A stretch of DNA of 14,876 bases from Bacteroidia bacterium. GTDB lineage: Bacteria > Bacteroidota > Bacteroidia > AKYH767-A > OLB10. The DNA lies in NCBI GenBank assembly GCA_025450095.1, contig JANWID010000068.1, forward strand, positions 1-14,876. Reading direction: 5' to 3'. A program made the translations under genes and the position numbers. Each line of letters opens with the position of its first letter. The first letter of the stretch is position 1. The notes beneath the pieces are model-generated. The model made no database searches and was not told the origin of the DNA. It was given only the letters and a program-made list of their open reading frames with translations. Shown here in pieces: positions 1 to 8,396 of the stretch.

Positions 1-975
1 AAAATCCTGTGAACCTATATATGCCCTGACTTTCCGGCTACTGTTTTCAATGACAAGTACCGAAATGTTTTTGACATTTGTTAATGCCAGTTTACGGTGA
101 TGTCGAAGGCAGATGTTTTCCGCTTTTTCCTGTATATCGGAATCAATACTTGTAATTGTTTGATGTTCAAAAGGGCGTTCTGTTTTGAGTCGTCGTGCGA
201 GGTGAGGAATATTCCTGGCATAGGAATGACGACTCATGACTACCGGTTCCTGCATAGCTTCATCCGCTGAAGTTTCATTAACAATACCATCCTGCTTCAT
301 CCGGATCAGCCATTTGTTACGCACGGTAGTAATTTGCGATGTGCCCTTTGCGGGATGTAATGTTCCGGGACGGTTTGGAATGACTGATAAAATTACTGAC
401 TGGCTCAGGTTGACATGTGCAGGAAGAATTCCAAAGTACATCAGCGAAGCCGCTTTTACTCCTTCAACATTTCCTCCGTAAGGAACCAGGTTCAGGTACA
501 ATCTGAAAATATCATCTTTTGAATATTTGTATTCCAACTGGAGTGCCCTGAACATTTCAGAGATTTTGTTACCATAAGTCCGTCTTGCTGGATAAAGGAG
601 TCGCGCCACCTGCATGGTGATTGTTGAAGCTCCTGATGTTTTTTTTCCGTGAATGAGATTGTTAACTAACGCTCTGATTATTGCGACAGGGTTAATGCCC
701 GGGTGGTAATAAAAATATTTATCCTCTTTAAAAAGTATGGTCTTTTTCAGCAAAGGATTTATTTCCTCAAGCGATGTATTCATCCGCCACTTATCATCCG
801 ATGATAGATAAGCATGCATCAGCTCTCCGTTCCTGTCCGTAATTATGTGAGAATAGGAAGGCTCTTCCCGTAAAGGAAACAGGTTGTTAAGAAGAAAAAA
901 AATAATGCAGAATGCAACGGCTATTAACGCCGTAATTTTTAACAACCGCGATATTCGGAAGCTGGAGGTTTTCAC
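1..975 (-). CDS. pbpC: Penicillin-binding protein 1C, N-terminal part (glycosyltransferase domain; cut by window edge)
   Basis: A bifunctional peptidoglycan synthase that would polymerise lipid II with its N-terminal GT51 domain. About 325 residues are visible; the transpeptidase domain lies beyond the left edge. After a short basic tail there is one membrane anchor (about residues 10-27, ITALIAVAFCIIFFLL). GT51 motifs follow: the catalytic-Glu block KEDKYFYYHPG, then GASTITMQVARLL, KISEMFRALQLE and YLNLVPYGGNVEG. No ATG lies upstream of the anchor. An in-frame TGA at 990-988 bounds the gene, so the start is GTG at 975 or TTG at 987; neither has a Shine-Dalgarno site and the choice is uncertain. 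The gene begins only about 10-20 bases after the dehydratase stop, so the two are surely co-transcribed. Assignment to PBP1C rather than PBP1A rests on the motifs together with the neighbouring macroglobulin gene. Confidence 0.88.
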   Translation of the reverse strand, partial: MKTSSFRISRLLKITALIAVAFCIIFFLLNNLFPLREEPSYSHIITDRNGELMHAYLSSDDKWRMNTSLEEINPLLKKTILFKEDKYFYYHPGINPVAIIRALVNNLIHGKKTSGASTITMQVARLLYPARRTYGNKISEMFRALQLEYKYSKDDIFRLYLNLVPYGGNVEGVKAASLMYFGILPAHVNLSQSVILSVIPNRPGTLHPAKGTSQITTVRNKWLIRMKQDGIVNETSADEAMQEPVVMSRHSYARNIPHLARRLKTERPFEHQTITSIDSDIQEKAENICLRHHRKLALTNVKNISVLVIENSSRKVRAYIGSQDF

Positions 976-996
976 CGGCTCAGGCAATCAAATAAT

Positions 997-1230
997 TCAC
1001 GTCATCAGCTTGTCGATGGATGCTGCAAGCTTTCTGTCCTTATCGGTGACCGTGTTCCCAGCATCATGCGTCGACAAGTTAATCGTCACCTTGTTGTACA
1101 CGTTACTCCAATCAGGATGGTGATCCATCTTTTCGGCAATCAATGCTACCCTGGTCATGAATCCGAAAGCTTCCGTAAAATTCCGGAATACAAAAGTTTG
1201 AGTAAGCTTGTTATTTTCTTCTGTCCACAT
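997..1230 (-). CDS. phhB: Pterin-4a-carbinolamine dehydratase (4a-hydroxytetrahydrobiopterin dehydratase), short form
   Basis: A 77-residue cytosolic enzyme that would dehydrate 4a-hydroxytetrahydropterin, recycling the pterin cofactor of aromatic amino acid hydroxylases. The family signature is clear: [17 protein letters not shown] followed by [13 protein letters not shown], with the two adjacent active-site histidines, the third His in the THD block and the closing Asp. It is shorter than the usual 95-110 residues because the N-terminal helix is missing. As I recall, this short form is common in Bacteroidota, so truncation by mutation is not implied. The ATG start is supported by AAAGGAG (1243-1237) six bases upstream, one of the few good Shine-Dalgarno sites in the window. 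It lies 29 bases after the macroglobulin gene and just before pbpC, inside an envelope operon with no pterin-dependent hydroxylase in view. Confidence 0.9.
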   Translation of the reverse strand: MWTEENNKLTQTFVFRNFTEAFGFMTRVALIAEKMDHHPDWSNVYNKVTINLSTHDAGNTVTDKDRKLAASIDKLMT

Positions 1231-1236
1231 GGTAAT

Positions 1237-1243
1237 CTCCTTT
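1237..1243 (-). promoter_or_regulatory. Shine-Dalgarno site of the dehydratase gene
   Basis: AAAGGAG on the minus strand, six bases before the ATG at 1230. It fixes the start of the dehydratase gene and suggests translation independent of the upstream macroglobulin cistron. Confidence 0.6.
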
Positions 1244-1259
1244 AAATTGTTAAATATTT

Positions 1260-4200
1260 TTATTGTACAACCAGCTTGCCGGCGCCATGGTATGAGTGAT
1301 AGCTTCCGTCATACATAGCATCAGCACTTACCGGTCCCATAATAAATTGTCCGGTCGAAACCGCCCGTGCGAGATAATAGAAATTTTTTGGCTCTGAGCT
1401 AATGGATGTGAAATAATGAATTCGGTCATCACGGATATCCATATGTTCGGGAACAGAACTATCCTTTATCCACGATAATTCAGGCATCGCGGCGATTCTT
1501 GGATTTTCAATTTCAATACCGGCGGGAAGCAAGTCTGAAATTACTATATTTTCCACTTCGTTGCGCTGCAAATTAACAAGGGAAATCCGAACCACGATCA
1601 GGTCATTAAGCTTTACCTGGTTCAGGTTTTTGACTGGCTTTCCGTTGCGGTCCAGGAAAGTTTTCCTGACTTTCAGGTAGCTGTCTTCCTGAGTGAACGA
1701 TCCGTCAGCAGTTAATCCCTCCATTTCCCAGAAATAGTAAAGCTTCCCGTTACCGGAGGATTTAATTTTAACATTTCCGTTGACGATTCCTTTGGTTAGC
1801 GTCAGGTCTTCACCTGAAAAAGTTCCGGCTGTAGTACCGTCAGCGATAATAGTTGCGGTAGCGTTAGTTGTTCCTGCCTGTTTCAGGAATTTACCCAGTG
1901 CGAGGAAGGTGAATGCTCGTTCCTGTGTCGAAAGGTATTTCTCCGATTTCATTTGTTGCGAAAGATGTCTTGCCATTGCACCTATCTGCTGATTGGACGG
2001 ATCCGTTTCAAGAAGCGCATTCAATGAAAGAGCTTCATCACGTATGTAAGAATAAAAATTTCCTCCTGTTGATCGTTTTGATTTTTCACCTTCAAATATT
2101 TCTGGCAGGAGCGAGTTGAATGCATTAAGGTCACCACATGCCTGGTAAGATGCTGCAAGCAGGTAACGTGAATCCAATGCCAGTTCTTTATAACGAGCCC
2201 GGTAAAAATTCATGGTTGAAAGATCGGCGTGATCGTATAAAGAAAGAAGGTATAAGGAATAAAATATATCCTTTGAAGGAATTTCCTTCCGGATCTCAAT
2301 TCCTTTTTCATTATAATAATAATAGGTTTCCACCGGGTGCTTTTTTACCTGTACCCCCAGGTAGCTTATCAGCTTATCTGTTGTCACAGTGGGAACTTCA
2401 TAACCAGCTTTTCGTGCTTCGAATAAAAAATGCGTTGCATAAGCTGATCCCCACCAGCTTTCTTCATCACCTCCAGGCCAGTAGCTCATGGCACCATTGT
2501 GTTGTTGCATAGACTGCAACTTCCTGATGGCTGCATTAATATTTTCACTGACTTTAACTACCGTATTGCGCCTGTTGGAAATTGATTTTACAAGACTTGA
2601 ATAATATAATTGAGGGAACGCTGTGGAAATGGTTTGTTCCACACAGCCATAGGGATACCCTAACAGGTAACTGAGCTGATCGCTGAACTGCACAACAGGC
2701 GAGCGACTGATAACCAGTTTTGCATCACGGGAAGCAGGAATAAATTGATTGGTCAATTCAAGATTCAGCTCAGTACCCGCTACAAGCTCACCGGAACCGC
2801 TGATTTTTTGAAGAGAAGAAGGAGGACGTACCGTTATATCGGTCTTGTCCGTATAGGTTTCATTTCCATTTTTCACCTTGATAGTGATTTGTCCTTCCCC
2901 GATTTGTTTTGCAACTGCAATGCGGAAAACGGGACGTTGTTCAAGGTTTGCTTCAAGAATAATCTCCTTTATCAATTCGCCATTTCCGGAAAGCGGACCA
3001 GTCAGCTCAACAGAGACCGTTGCGTTTTGAGCACGCGACGTGGTATTGGTAATTGTTACCGGCATGATCAACGTATCACCCGGGCTAAGGAATCGTGGAA
3101 CCGAAGGACTGATTACAACCGGATCGGCAACTTTTATGTGTTTTTCATCACTGCCAAAAGCATTATCCCTGTAGACGACTGCCATGACCCGCAGATCACC
3201 AGAAAATTGTGGTATATCAACAAAACAGCTGGCCATTCCATTTCCATCTGTTCGCAAAATCCCACTCCAGTATGAAACCAGTTTCACACGTTTATTTGTT
3301 AATGGGTTTACACGTTTCTGCAGATCATAACCATCGCCTGCCACACTGGATCGTTTCATTAGGATATCGGGAAGAACAAATGGATAAAGATCAAAGGCAC
3401 CAACTTCCAGAGCCTGTTTCTGGTAAAACCATTTGTGCGGATCTGGGCTTTCGGAATTTTTCAGCTGCATGATTCCTTCATCCACAACCGCTACAGTAAC
3501 TTCAATATCTTTTTCGGCTGCAGTTTTCACGGTAACTTTCTGCCGTGTATTGGAACGTGATTTTTCAGCAACCTGGATCGAAACCGGGAGCCTTGTCGAT
3601 TTTTTCTCCACCTTAAGTGGTGCAAAGCCATGTGCGATGGTAACCGGGATAATCCCTTCGTCAAGCGGCCGGATCAGTGTAGCAGTTACATAAACATTGG
3701 GGAGATATGATTCCTTTACAGGGATCTCCACCGACGCCGAACGTTTATCGGTATTTACATAAAAATAATCGAACACTTTATCCCGCTCTACTGTTACCAG
3801 GATTCGCCCGGCAAACGGGGTTTTCATAAGTATTTTCGCAGCATCCCCGGGTTCATACTGTTCTTTGTCGAATTCCATTTCAACACGCCCTTCATTATTC
3901 ACTTCAAAGGAATTATTTTGCGTATATCCCCAGCCGTAAGCATAGAATTCAGATTCAACATAGGTTGTTGCTTGCGGTTCACGGATTCGCACCAGGTATT
4001 CTCCCGATTCATTCGGTGTAAAAGAAAATGAAGTGCTGCCGGGAGCGATCGACAGTTGTTTATCAACAAGTATCTTTTCACGTTTTTGAGAAACATAGTG
4101 GTACCTTGAACCATATGTTCGTTCCATTATAGTTTCCCAATAAACTCTTATCACCTGGATTCCTGCATTTCCGGCTACGGGATTTCCCGAGGCATCGGTA

Positions 4201-6665
4201 GCGGCAAACCGGATCTGCATCGGTTGCCGTGCATTGTTATAATAATCGCTGAGAAGAATTCCGAAATATGTTTTCTGTGTGCTGATTTCAACCGGCAATA
4301 CCCGGTTCACGGGTCTGCCGGTTTCGTCAAACACTGTAACATGCACAGTTCCGCTTAACAGTCCGGTGTGCTCATAAGAAGGTGAAACCGGAAAAAATTC
4401 GGTCGCTTTCCCTGCAGTATCTGTTTTGCCCTGCCTGAGAATATTACTAAAGGTGATGTGATCGGCTCCGGAAATGGAGAAATTGTAATCGCTGAACTTT
4501 TTTGAATACAGAACTTTTTTTCTCAGGTTGAAATCCATTTCGTAATTACGCTGCGAAGCCGGTGTGCCGAATAAATTCATAGCTGTCACTTCACAGGGTA
4601 TCGAATCACCCGTGGTATAATTCGTTTTCGGGGTCTTCAGTGTTACACTGATACGATCGGGAAGAAATTCCTCAACACTGAAGTTCCTTGAATTCAGAAG
4701 TACATCATTTGCTGAATATAGCTCCAGGTTCCACGTCCCTGTGACGGCGGCTGTAGTAAGACGGAATTCAAATCCAGCCGCACCCTGGCTATTAAGTGAC
4801 TGTCGCATGCTCATATACTCCCTGCCGTTAGGCATCAGCACTACCGCCTTAACAGGAACCGACGATAGCGCTTTCATATCGCGGTTACGGATAATGATAT
4901 TAATATGAACAGTTTCTCCCGGACGGTAAATTTCACGGTCACCATACAGGAATGCTTCATAACCGGATGGGTTTTGTTTTTTCCCGCCTATGTCGAACCG
5001 GGAATTTTCCACCCGGGTATCCTGGAAAACGAGGAAATTAAAATCATTACGTTGCCTTGCCGTAATCATCCCGGTATGAAAACCAGGAAAACGGTTGCCT
5101 GTATTTTTAAATACAGCCATTCCATCATTATCAGTTGTGGCTGTATAAAGCTCCTGGTTATTTGAGCTGATAAAGCTGATTTTTGTTCCCTTTAGCGGTG
5201 TCGCGTTTTTAATTGAGTTTGCAAAAATATATACCTCATCTGCCGACTGGCGGGCAATCAGGCCAATATCTGAAATGGAAACTATTTTACCGGTGCGTAT
5301 CCATCGGTCTTCAGCGGAAGCGACCGATACCAGGTAAATACCGCTGAACTGGTTGTTCATCGGGAAATCAAGACTCAACAGGTGTGAGCCGTTTTGCTTT
5401 GCCAGGTTTTTGGTTTCATATTCCTGGTTCATGATTTCATCACCCAATCCGGAAATGTTGTAATCATTGTAATTAAATTCACTGCGCTCCTCATCGTAGT
5501 AATCGCTGTATCGGTGGTAACGTATAAATGCCTGGATGTTATTTTCATAAATTTTGAAAATCTTTACACGCACTTTCGGAATATTGGTGATTCTTATACC
5601 AAGCTTCTTTGAGGAAAGAGTCGACATATATGCGCCTTTGCCTGAAGTAAAACCAATGGAAGGTTCCATTTCTCCAAACGGAACTACCACTACATAGTCC
5701 TTCTCCAGGGCACCACCCAGAATGCCCGATAGATTTTTGCTGATTGTTAGTTCATAGCTTCCTCCGGCTTCAAAATTTCCACGAACCAGGAAACCGCTTC
5801 CTTCCGGTTCAATTGTGAAATTTATTTTCGGGGATAGTGAAATATTCTGTTGAAGATTTTTTGATGATACTTCCTGGTTACAATAAACCCTGATAGTCCC
5901 TGTTTCATGATCAGGAATACATTCAACATGTGTGATCTCAAGACGGTCGGGAGCCTTTACTGCCTGTGAGCCCGAAAGAGCTTGTGGTGCCCCAGCACCA
6001 CAGGAAGGACAAGTTGCTCCGGCTTTGAATTCATATTGGATGTTGCAACCGTTGATAAGATCCTTTGGCACTGGTCCGGTACGTAATGATAAAACCTGTC
6101 CCACTGAATTTTCGGTTACACGGAATTCTGATTCTCTTCCGTTAAGCTTCAGATTCAATAACCGTGATATAACGGCCGGGTCAATATGATAATTGAAGTT
6201 GAAAGTAACATTGAGTGTTACACTTCCTGGATCTGCATCTGCAAGTGACCACCATGCATTGCTGGAAAGTACTTTCAGGTACGGTGTACGAAAAGTGATT
6301 TTCTCATCACCCACTTCCAGGGTGCCGCTTTTCCGGAAACGGAGCACATCCCCTGATACCATTGCAGTGTATGCGGTTGACGGTTTGAATTCCCCGGAAG
6401 GAGAAAAAACAAGCTCGCGTGCCGAAACCCATTTGAATGCACCGTTAATTTCGGGAGTGAATTTAATATAGGATGCTGAGTCCCATAAATTCAAAACCGA
6501 ATCGGGAGCAAGATCCCGGTCAAATGTAAATGCGAGATTCTGGAGAGTTTCAATTTCCTGTTCGAAATTAGTCGCGACAACAGAAACCTTGTTATCTGGT
6601 GAGCACGACAGGATCAAAGTCACCGGGATCAGGATCCGGGCAACCTGTTTGATGAGGGTTTGCAT
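1260..6665 (-). CDS. Bacterial alpha-2-macroglobulin family lipoprotein with thioester motif (YfhM/ECAM-like)
   Basis: A lipid-anchored envelope protein of about 1801 residues. Bacterial alpha-2-macroglobulins are thought to trap invading proteases after cleavage of a bait region, as a partner of PBP1C in envelope protection. The start is set at the internal ATG at 6665 because it directly precedes a lipoprotein signal (TLILSC, lipid-acceptor Cys21) and follows a -7 promoter box at 6705-6698; the longest ORF would start at 6734, upstream of that promoter. Visible parts in order: repeated beta-sandwich (MG) domains to about residue 1100; a bait-like variable stretch near 1090-1130 ([14 protein letters not shown]); the alpha-2-macroglobulin core block ([13 protein letters not shown] onward); the thioester motif GCVEQ with Cys1341; an alpha-helical thioester domain to about 1590; and a C-terminal beta domain. 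Cys1341, Glu1343 and Gln1344 are all present, so covalent trapping is possible. A Cys-rich stretch at 207-222 (CPSCG) is unusual. Family call is firm; its target is not known. Confidence 0.93.
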   Translation of the reverse strand: MQTLIKQVARILIPVTLILSCSPDNKVSVVATNFEQEIETLQNLAFTFDRDLAPDSVLNLWDSASYIKFTPEINGAFKWVSARELVFSPSGEFKPSTAYTAMVSGDVLRFRKSGTLEVGDEKITFRTPYLKVLSSNAWWSLADADPGSVTLNVTFNFNYHIDPAVISRLLNLKLNGRESEFRVTENSVGQVLSLRTGPVPKDLINGCNIQYEFKAGATCPSCGAGAPQALSGSQAVKAPDRLEITHVECIPDHETGTIRVYCNQEVSSKNLQQNISLSPKINFTIEPEGSGFLVRGNFEAGGSYELTISKNLSGILGGALEKDYVVVVPFGEMEPSIGFTSGKGAYMSTLSSKKLGIRITNIPKVRVKIFKIYENNIQAFIRYHRYSDYYDEERSEFNYNDYNISGLGDEIMNQEYETKNLAKQNGSHLLSLDFPMNNQFSGIYLVSVASAEDRWIRTGKIVSISDIGLIARQSADEVYIFANSIKNATPLKGTKISFISSNNQELYTATTDNDGMAVFKNTGNRFPGFHTGMITARQRNDFNFLVFQDTRVENSRFDIGGKKQNPSGYEAFLYGDREIYRPGETVHINIIIRNRDMKALSSVPVKAVVLMPNGREYMSMRQSLNSQGAAGFEFRLTTAAVTGTWNLELYSANDVLLNSRNFSVEEFLPDRISVTLKTPKTNYTTGDSIPCEVTAMNLFGTPASQRNYEMDFNLRKKVLYSKKFSDYNFSISGADHITFSNILRQGKTDTAGKATEFFPVSPSYEHTGLLSGTVHVTVFDETGRPVNRVLPVEISTQKTYFGILLSDYYNNARQPMQIRFAATDASGNPVAGNAGIQVIRVYWETIMERTYGSRYHYVSQKREKILVDKQLSIAPGSTSFSFTPNESGEYLVRIREPQATTYVESEFYAYGWGYTQNNSFEVNNEGRVEMEFDKEQYEPGDAAKILMKTPFAGRILVTVERDKVFDYFYVNTDKRSASVEIPVKESYLPNVYVTATLIRPLDEGIIPVTIAHGFAPLKVEKKSTRLPVSIQVAEKSRSNTRQKVTVKTAAEKDIEVTVAVVDEGIMQLKNSESPDPHKWFYQKQALEVGAFDLYPFVLPDILMKRSSVAGDGYDLQKRVNPLTNKRVKLVSYWSGILRTDGNGMASCFVDIPQFSGDLRVMAVVYRDNAFGSDEKHIKVADPVVISPSVPRFLSPGDTLIMPVTITNTTSRAQNATVSVELTGPLSGNGELIKEIILEANLEQRPVFRIAVAKQIGEGQITIKVKNGNETYTDKTDITVRPPSSLQKISGSGELVAGTELNLELTNQFIPASRDAKLVISRSPVVQFSDQLSYLLGYPYGCVEQTISTAFPQLYYSSLVKSISNRRNTVVKVSENINAAIRKLQSMQQHNGAMSYWPGGDEESWWGSAYATHFLFEARKAGYEVPTVTTDKLISYLGVQVKKHPVETYYYYNEKGIEIRKEIPSKDIFYSLYLLSLYDHADLSTMNFYRARYKELALDSRYLLAASYQACGDLNAFNSLLPEIFEGEKSKRSTGGNFYSYIRDEALSLNALLETDPSNQQIGAMARHLSQQMKSEKYLSTQERAFTFLALGKFLKQAGTTNATATIIADGTTAGTFSGEDLTLTKGIVNGNVKIKSSGNGKLYYFWEMEGLTADGSFTQEDSYLKVRKTFLDRNGKPVKNLNQVKLNDLIVVRISLVNLQRNEVENIVISDLLPAGIEIENPRIAAMPELSWIKDSSVPEHMDIRDDRIHYFTSISSEPKNFYYLARAVSTGQFIMGPVSADAMYDGSYHSYHGAGKLVVQ

Positions 6666-6697
6666 TTGGGAAGGATTTAAAAAATGAAGGGCTGAAA

Positions 6698-6705
6698 CAA
6701 AAGTA
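6698..6705 (-). promoter_or_regulatory. Bacteroidota-type -7 box for the macroglobulin operon
   Basis: TACTTTTG on the minus strand matches the TAnnTTTG -7 consensus exactly. It would start transcription near 6691, giving a leader of about 26 bases to the ATG at 6665. A T-rich tract (TTTT) lies about 19-20 bases upstream in place of the -33 TTTG. Position is good but the -33 element is imperfect. Confidence 0.45.
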
Positions 6706-6791
6706 AATTTTAATGCATGCATAAAAAACTGCAACCCAGACGGAATAGTATTTTAGTTGAAAATTATTTTTCCCGAAATGCTACTTTTCAC

Positions 6792-6824
6792 AAAAACAAA
6801 AAAGGCCGTCATTTACGACGGCCT
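6792..6824 (-). terminator. Rho-independent terminator of the sigma factor gene
   Basis: A perfect 8-bp stem, AGGCCGTC (6803-6810) with GACGGCCT (6817-6824), and a 6-base loop. On the minus strand it is followed by a T-rich tract (6802-6792). It lies 22 bases after the sigma factor stop codon and ahead of the macroglobulin promoter, so it separates the two transcription units. Confidence 0.9.
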
Positions 6825-6845
6825 GGTAAGATCTAATATTCCTTA

Positions 6846-7376
6846 TTAATAAGGTATAGGATAATTTTTTGAAGGATCGTAATCACTCAGGCTAACTTTA
6901 AGCTTTTTGCGGGCATTATGAATCCGGATCTTTACCGTTCCCAATGGCACTTTCATATACCTGGCAATCTCTTCATATTTATATCCCTGGAATGCCATTT
7001 CAAATGGAATTCTCAGATTTTTTGAAAGGGTGGCAATTGCTTCCTGGATATCTTTAAGTATCATTTTACCTTCTCCCATGTTGCCTGTTCGCTGAGAATG
7101 AGAGTTAATATAATATTGGTTATCAGTATCATCAGTAACAACCTGGCTGTTAACTTGCCGGCGGTACTGGTTGATAAAAATGTTTTTCATGATGGTATAA
7201 AGCCATGCCTTCATATTAGTGCCCTCGCGGAATTTATCATGATTATAGAAAGCTTTCATCATGGTTTCCTGGGTAAGATCGGTGGCATCCTCCAGGTTGC
7301 GGGTAAGTTTCAACGCAAAATTCCGAAGGGGTTTATATAGATCTGTTACGCGATGATTAAATTCGATTTGTGTCAT
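6846..7376 (-). CDS. ECF-type RNA polymerase sigma factor (sigma-70 family, RpoE-like)
   Basis: A 176-residue alternative sigma factor that would direct RNA polymerase to a small set of promoters. Region 2 spans about residues 10-75, with the core-binding/-10 segment [11 protein letters not shown] and [20 protein letters not shown] polar linker (about 76-105) follows, then region 4 (about 110-160) with the helix-turn-helix [21 protein letters not shown] and a basic tail NARKKLK. Length is normal for ECF factors. The gene is a single transcription unit: a -7 box lies upstream and a strong terminator directly downstream. No anti-sigma factor, FecR-like gene or TonB receptor is adjacent, so its control and regulon cannot be read from the context. 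Confidence 0.93.
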   Translation of the reverse strand: MTQIEFNHRVTDLYKPLRNFALKLTRNLEDATDLTQETMMKAFYNHDKFREGTNMKAWLYTIMKNIFINQYRRQVNSQVVTDDTDNQYYINSHSQRTGNMGEGKMILKDIQEAIATLSKNLRIPFEMAFQGYKYEEIARYMKVPLGTVKIRIHNARKKLKVSLSDYDPSKNYPIPY

Positions 7377-7444
7377 AAGGTGAGGATTTTTTAATTGGAT
7401 CCTGTATTATCAACCAGATCCGGTCGGATTTATTTTTAACATCG

Positions 7445-7452
7445 CAAAATTA
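7445..7452 (-). promoter_or_regulatory. Candidate -7 box for the sigma factor gene
   Basis: TAATTTTG on the minus strand matches TAnnTTTG. It implies a leader of roughly 60 bases before the ATG at 7376. The leader contains a short inverted repeat, ATCCGgtCGGAT (7418-7429). No clear -33 TTTG lies 19-21 bases upstream, so this is moderate evidence only. Confidence 0.35.
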
Positions 7453-7544
7453 TCCGGACAGGATGAAATTTAGATGAATTCTAAATAGACTCGTATAATA
7501 CTTTAAATCAAACTATTGTAATGTAGGATTAGTAAATTGATGAG

Positions 7545-8033
7545 TCAGCTTTTGGCCCTCAATTGTCCGGAATTGCCGAAAATACCATGCCATGAAAGAG
7601 GGGCCGACCAGGGTAATTCAAATTCCATAGGAATCGAATGCATTTTCATCAGATAATGAACTTCTCCTGCACGCCTGTTCCGGAAATCTGTTAGTTCCGG
7701 AAATGTACTTTGAGCTGGAGGCTTCAAAGGTTGGGTCATAACTTTTACGGTCCTTACTACCCACGCAATACTTGGAATAATTTTCTCCGGTCGGTTAATA
7801 AATCTGCAAAAATCTATTTTCTCCGACATTAATTTCTCACAAAACATTTCCGGTTTCAACCAGTTTAATTCCATCAACATGTTTTCATAATCTGGTGCGA
7901 AATCAACTTCCCTGGGATCCTGAAAGATAACTGTGAAAAAATTCTGATTTTTCTGCAAATGCCGGATGCAGGTTTTAGATTCTTTTTTGGATAACTGTTC
8001 TCTAATCCAGAGCAGTGTTTTTCTGGTTGTCAT
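7545..8033 (-). CDS. Hypothetical protein, 162 residues, family not recognised
   Basis: I do not recognise this protein. The open frame extends upstream to a GTG at 8129, but the first 32 codons are an AT-rich hydrophobic stretch that overlaps the preceding gene, so the ATG at 8033 (MTTRKTLLWIREQL) is the more likely start. The resulting protein is soluble-looking: no signal peptide or membrane segment, basic at the N-terminus, mixed charge in the middle, and a C-terminal part rich in Pro, Trp and Met (SIPMEFELPWSAPLSWHG). No catalytic motif is apparent. It lies 77 bases downstream of the small membrane protein gene on the same strand and may share its transcript. No Shine-Dalgarno site or clear terminator is seen. 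A real gene seems more likely than not, mainly from its length and the lack of a competing frame. Confidence 0.5.
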   Translation of the reverse strand: MTTRKTLLWIREQLSKKESKTCIRHLQKNQNFFTVIFQDPREVDFAPDYENMLMELNWLKPEMFCEKLMSEKIDFCRFINRPEKIIPSIAWVVRTVKVMTQPLKPPAQSTFPELTDFRNRRAGEVHYLMKMHSIPMEFELPWSAPLSWHGIFGNSGQLRAKS

Positions 8034-8110
8034 GTTCAATAGAAACAAAAAGTAAAAACGAAAAGGCTGAATAATAAAATTAAACAAAAGCATTACAAAA
8101 CACAAACCGT

Positions 8111-8305
8111 TCAATCTTTTTTTCGCCACGCCAGGAAATAACCAATGGAAAAAATAATAACAACGGAAAAGAAAAGATTGGTAAACAACAGAAAATACTC
8201 ATCTCTGCCGAGACTTCCCCTCTTAAGAAAAACCATAAATGCCGAAAGCATGGTTCCAAGTATTACTGAAAATGTGATTATAACAACTCTGCGCCTGTTG
8301 GTCAT
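8111..8305 (-). CDS. Small membrane protein, 64 residues, two predicted transmembrane helices
   Basis: Function unknown. A basic start (MTNRRR) is followed by a first hydrophobic helix (about residues 7-27, VVIITFSVILGTMLSAFMVFL), a charged loop (KRGSLGRDEY) and a second helix (about 37-59, FLLFTNLFFSVVIIFSIGYFLAW) ending in RKKD. Positive charges at both ends suggest both termini face the cytoplasm. Expression signals are unusually good for this window: a TAnnTTTG box at 8344-8337 and GGAGAG at 8316-8311, five bases before the ATG. This makes a real short gene likely despite its size. It sits between the LuxE-like gene and the unknown 162-residue protein, all on the minus strand. Confidence 0.65.
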   Translation of the reverse strand: MTNRRRVVIITFSVILGTMLSAFMVFLKRGSLGRDEYFLLFTNLFFSVVIIFSIGYFLAWRKKD

Positions 8306-8310
8306 GAAAA

Positions 8311-8316
8311 CTCTCC
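8311..8316 (-). promoter_or_regulatory. Shine-Dalgarno site of the 64-residue membrane protein
   Basis: GGAGAG on the minus strand, five bases before the ATG at 8305. Good Shine-Dalgarno sites are rare in this window, so it is useful evidence that the short frame is translated. Confidence 0.6.
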
Positions 8317-8336
8317 GGATTTTTAATTAGAATTCA

Positions 8337-8344
8337 CAAATGTA
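8337..8344 (-). promoter_or_regulatory. -7 box for the small membrane protein gene
   Basis: TACATTTG on the minus strand matches TAnnTTTG, with a predicted transcript start near 8330 and a leader of about 25 bases. An 8-bp palindrome, GCACGTGC, lies just upstream (about 8358-8365) and could be a regulator site. No clear -33 TTTG is present. Confidence 0.4.
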
Positions 8345-8396
8345 AAACAATTCCATAGCACGTGCATCCGGAAAGTAGCAAATGATAAAGGAATGA

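Noticed and set aside
3209..3693. Plus-strand frames of 80-180 codons opposite the macroglobulin gene
   Set aside because: They are antisense shadows of a clearly real gene, with no family motifs and no promoter or ribosome site.
7552..7609. Near-inverted repeat GGCCCTC ... GAGGGGCC at the end of the unknown 162-residue gene
   Set aside because: One base does not pair, the arms are over 35 bases apart and inside coding sequence, and no T-tract follows.
8034..8129. N-terminal extension of the 162-residue protein from a GTG at 8129
   Set aside because: The extension is an AT-rich hydrophobic run that overlaps the membrane protein gene and resembles no proper signal peptide; the ATG at 8033 fits better.
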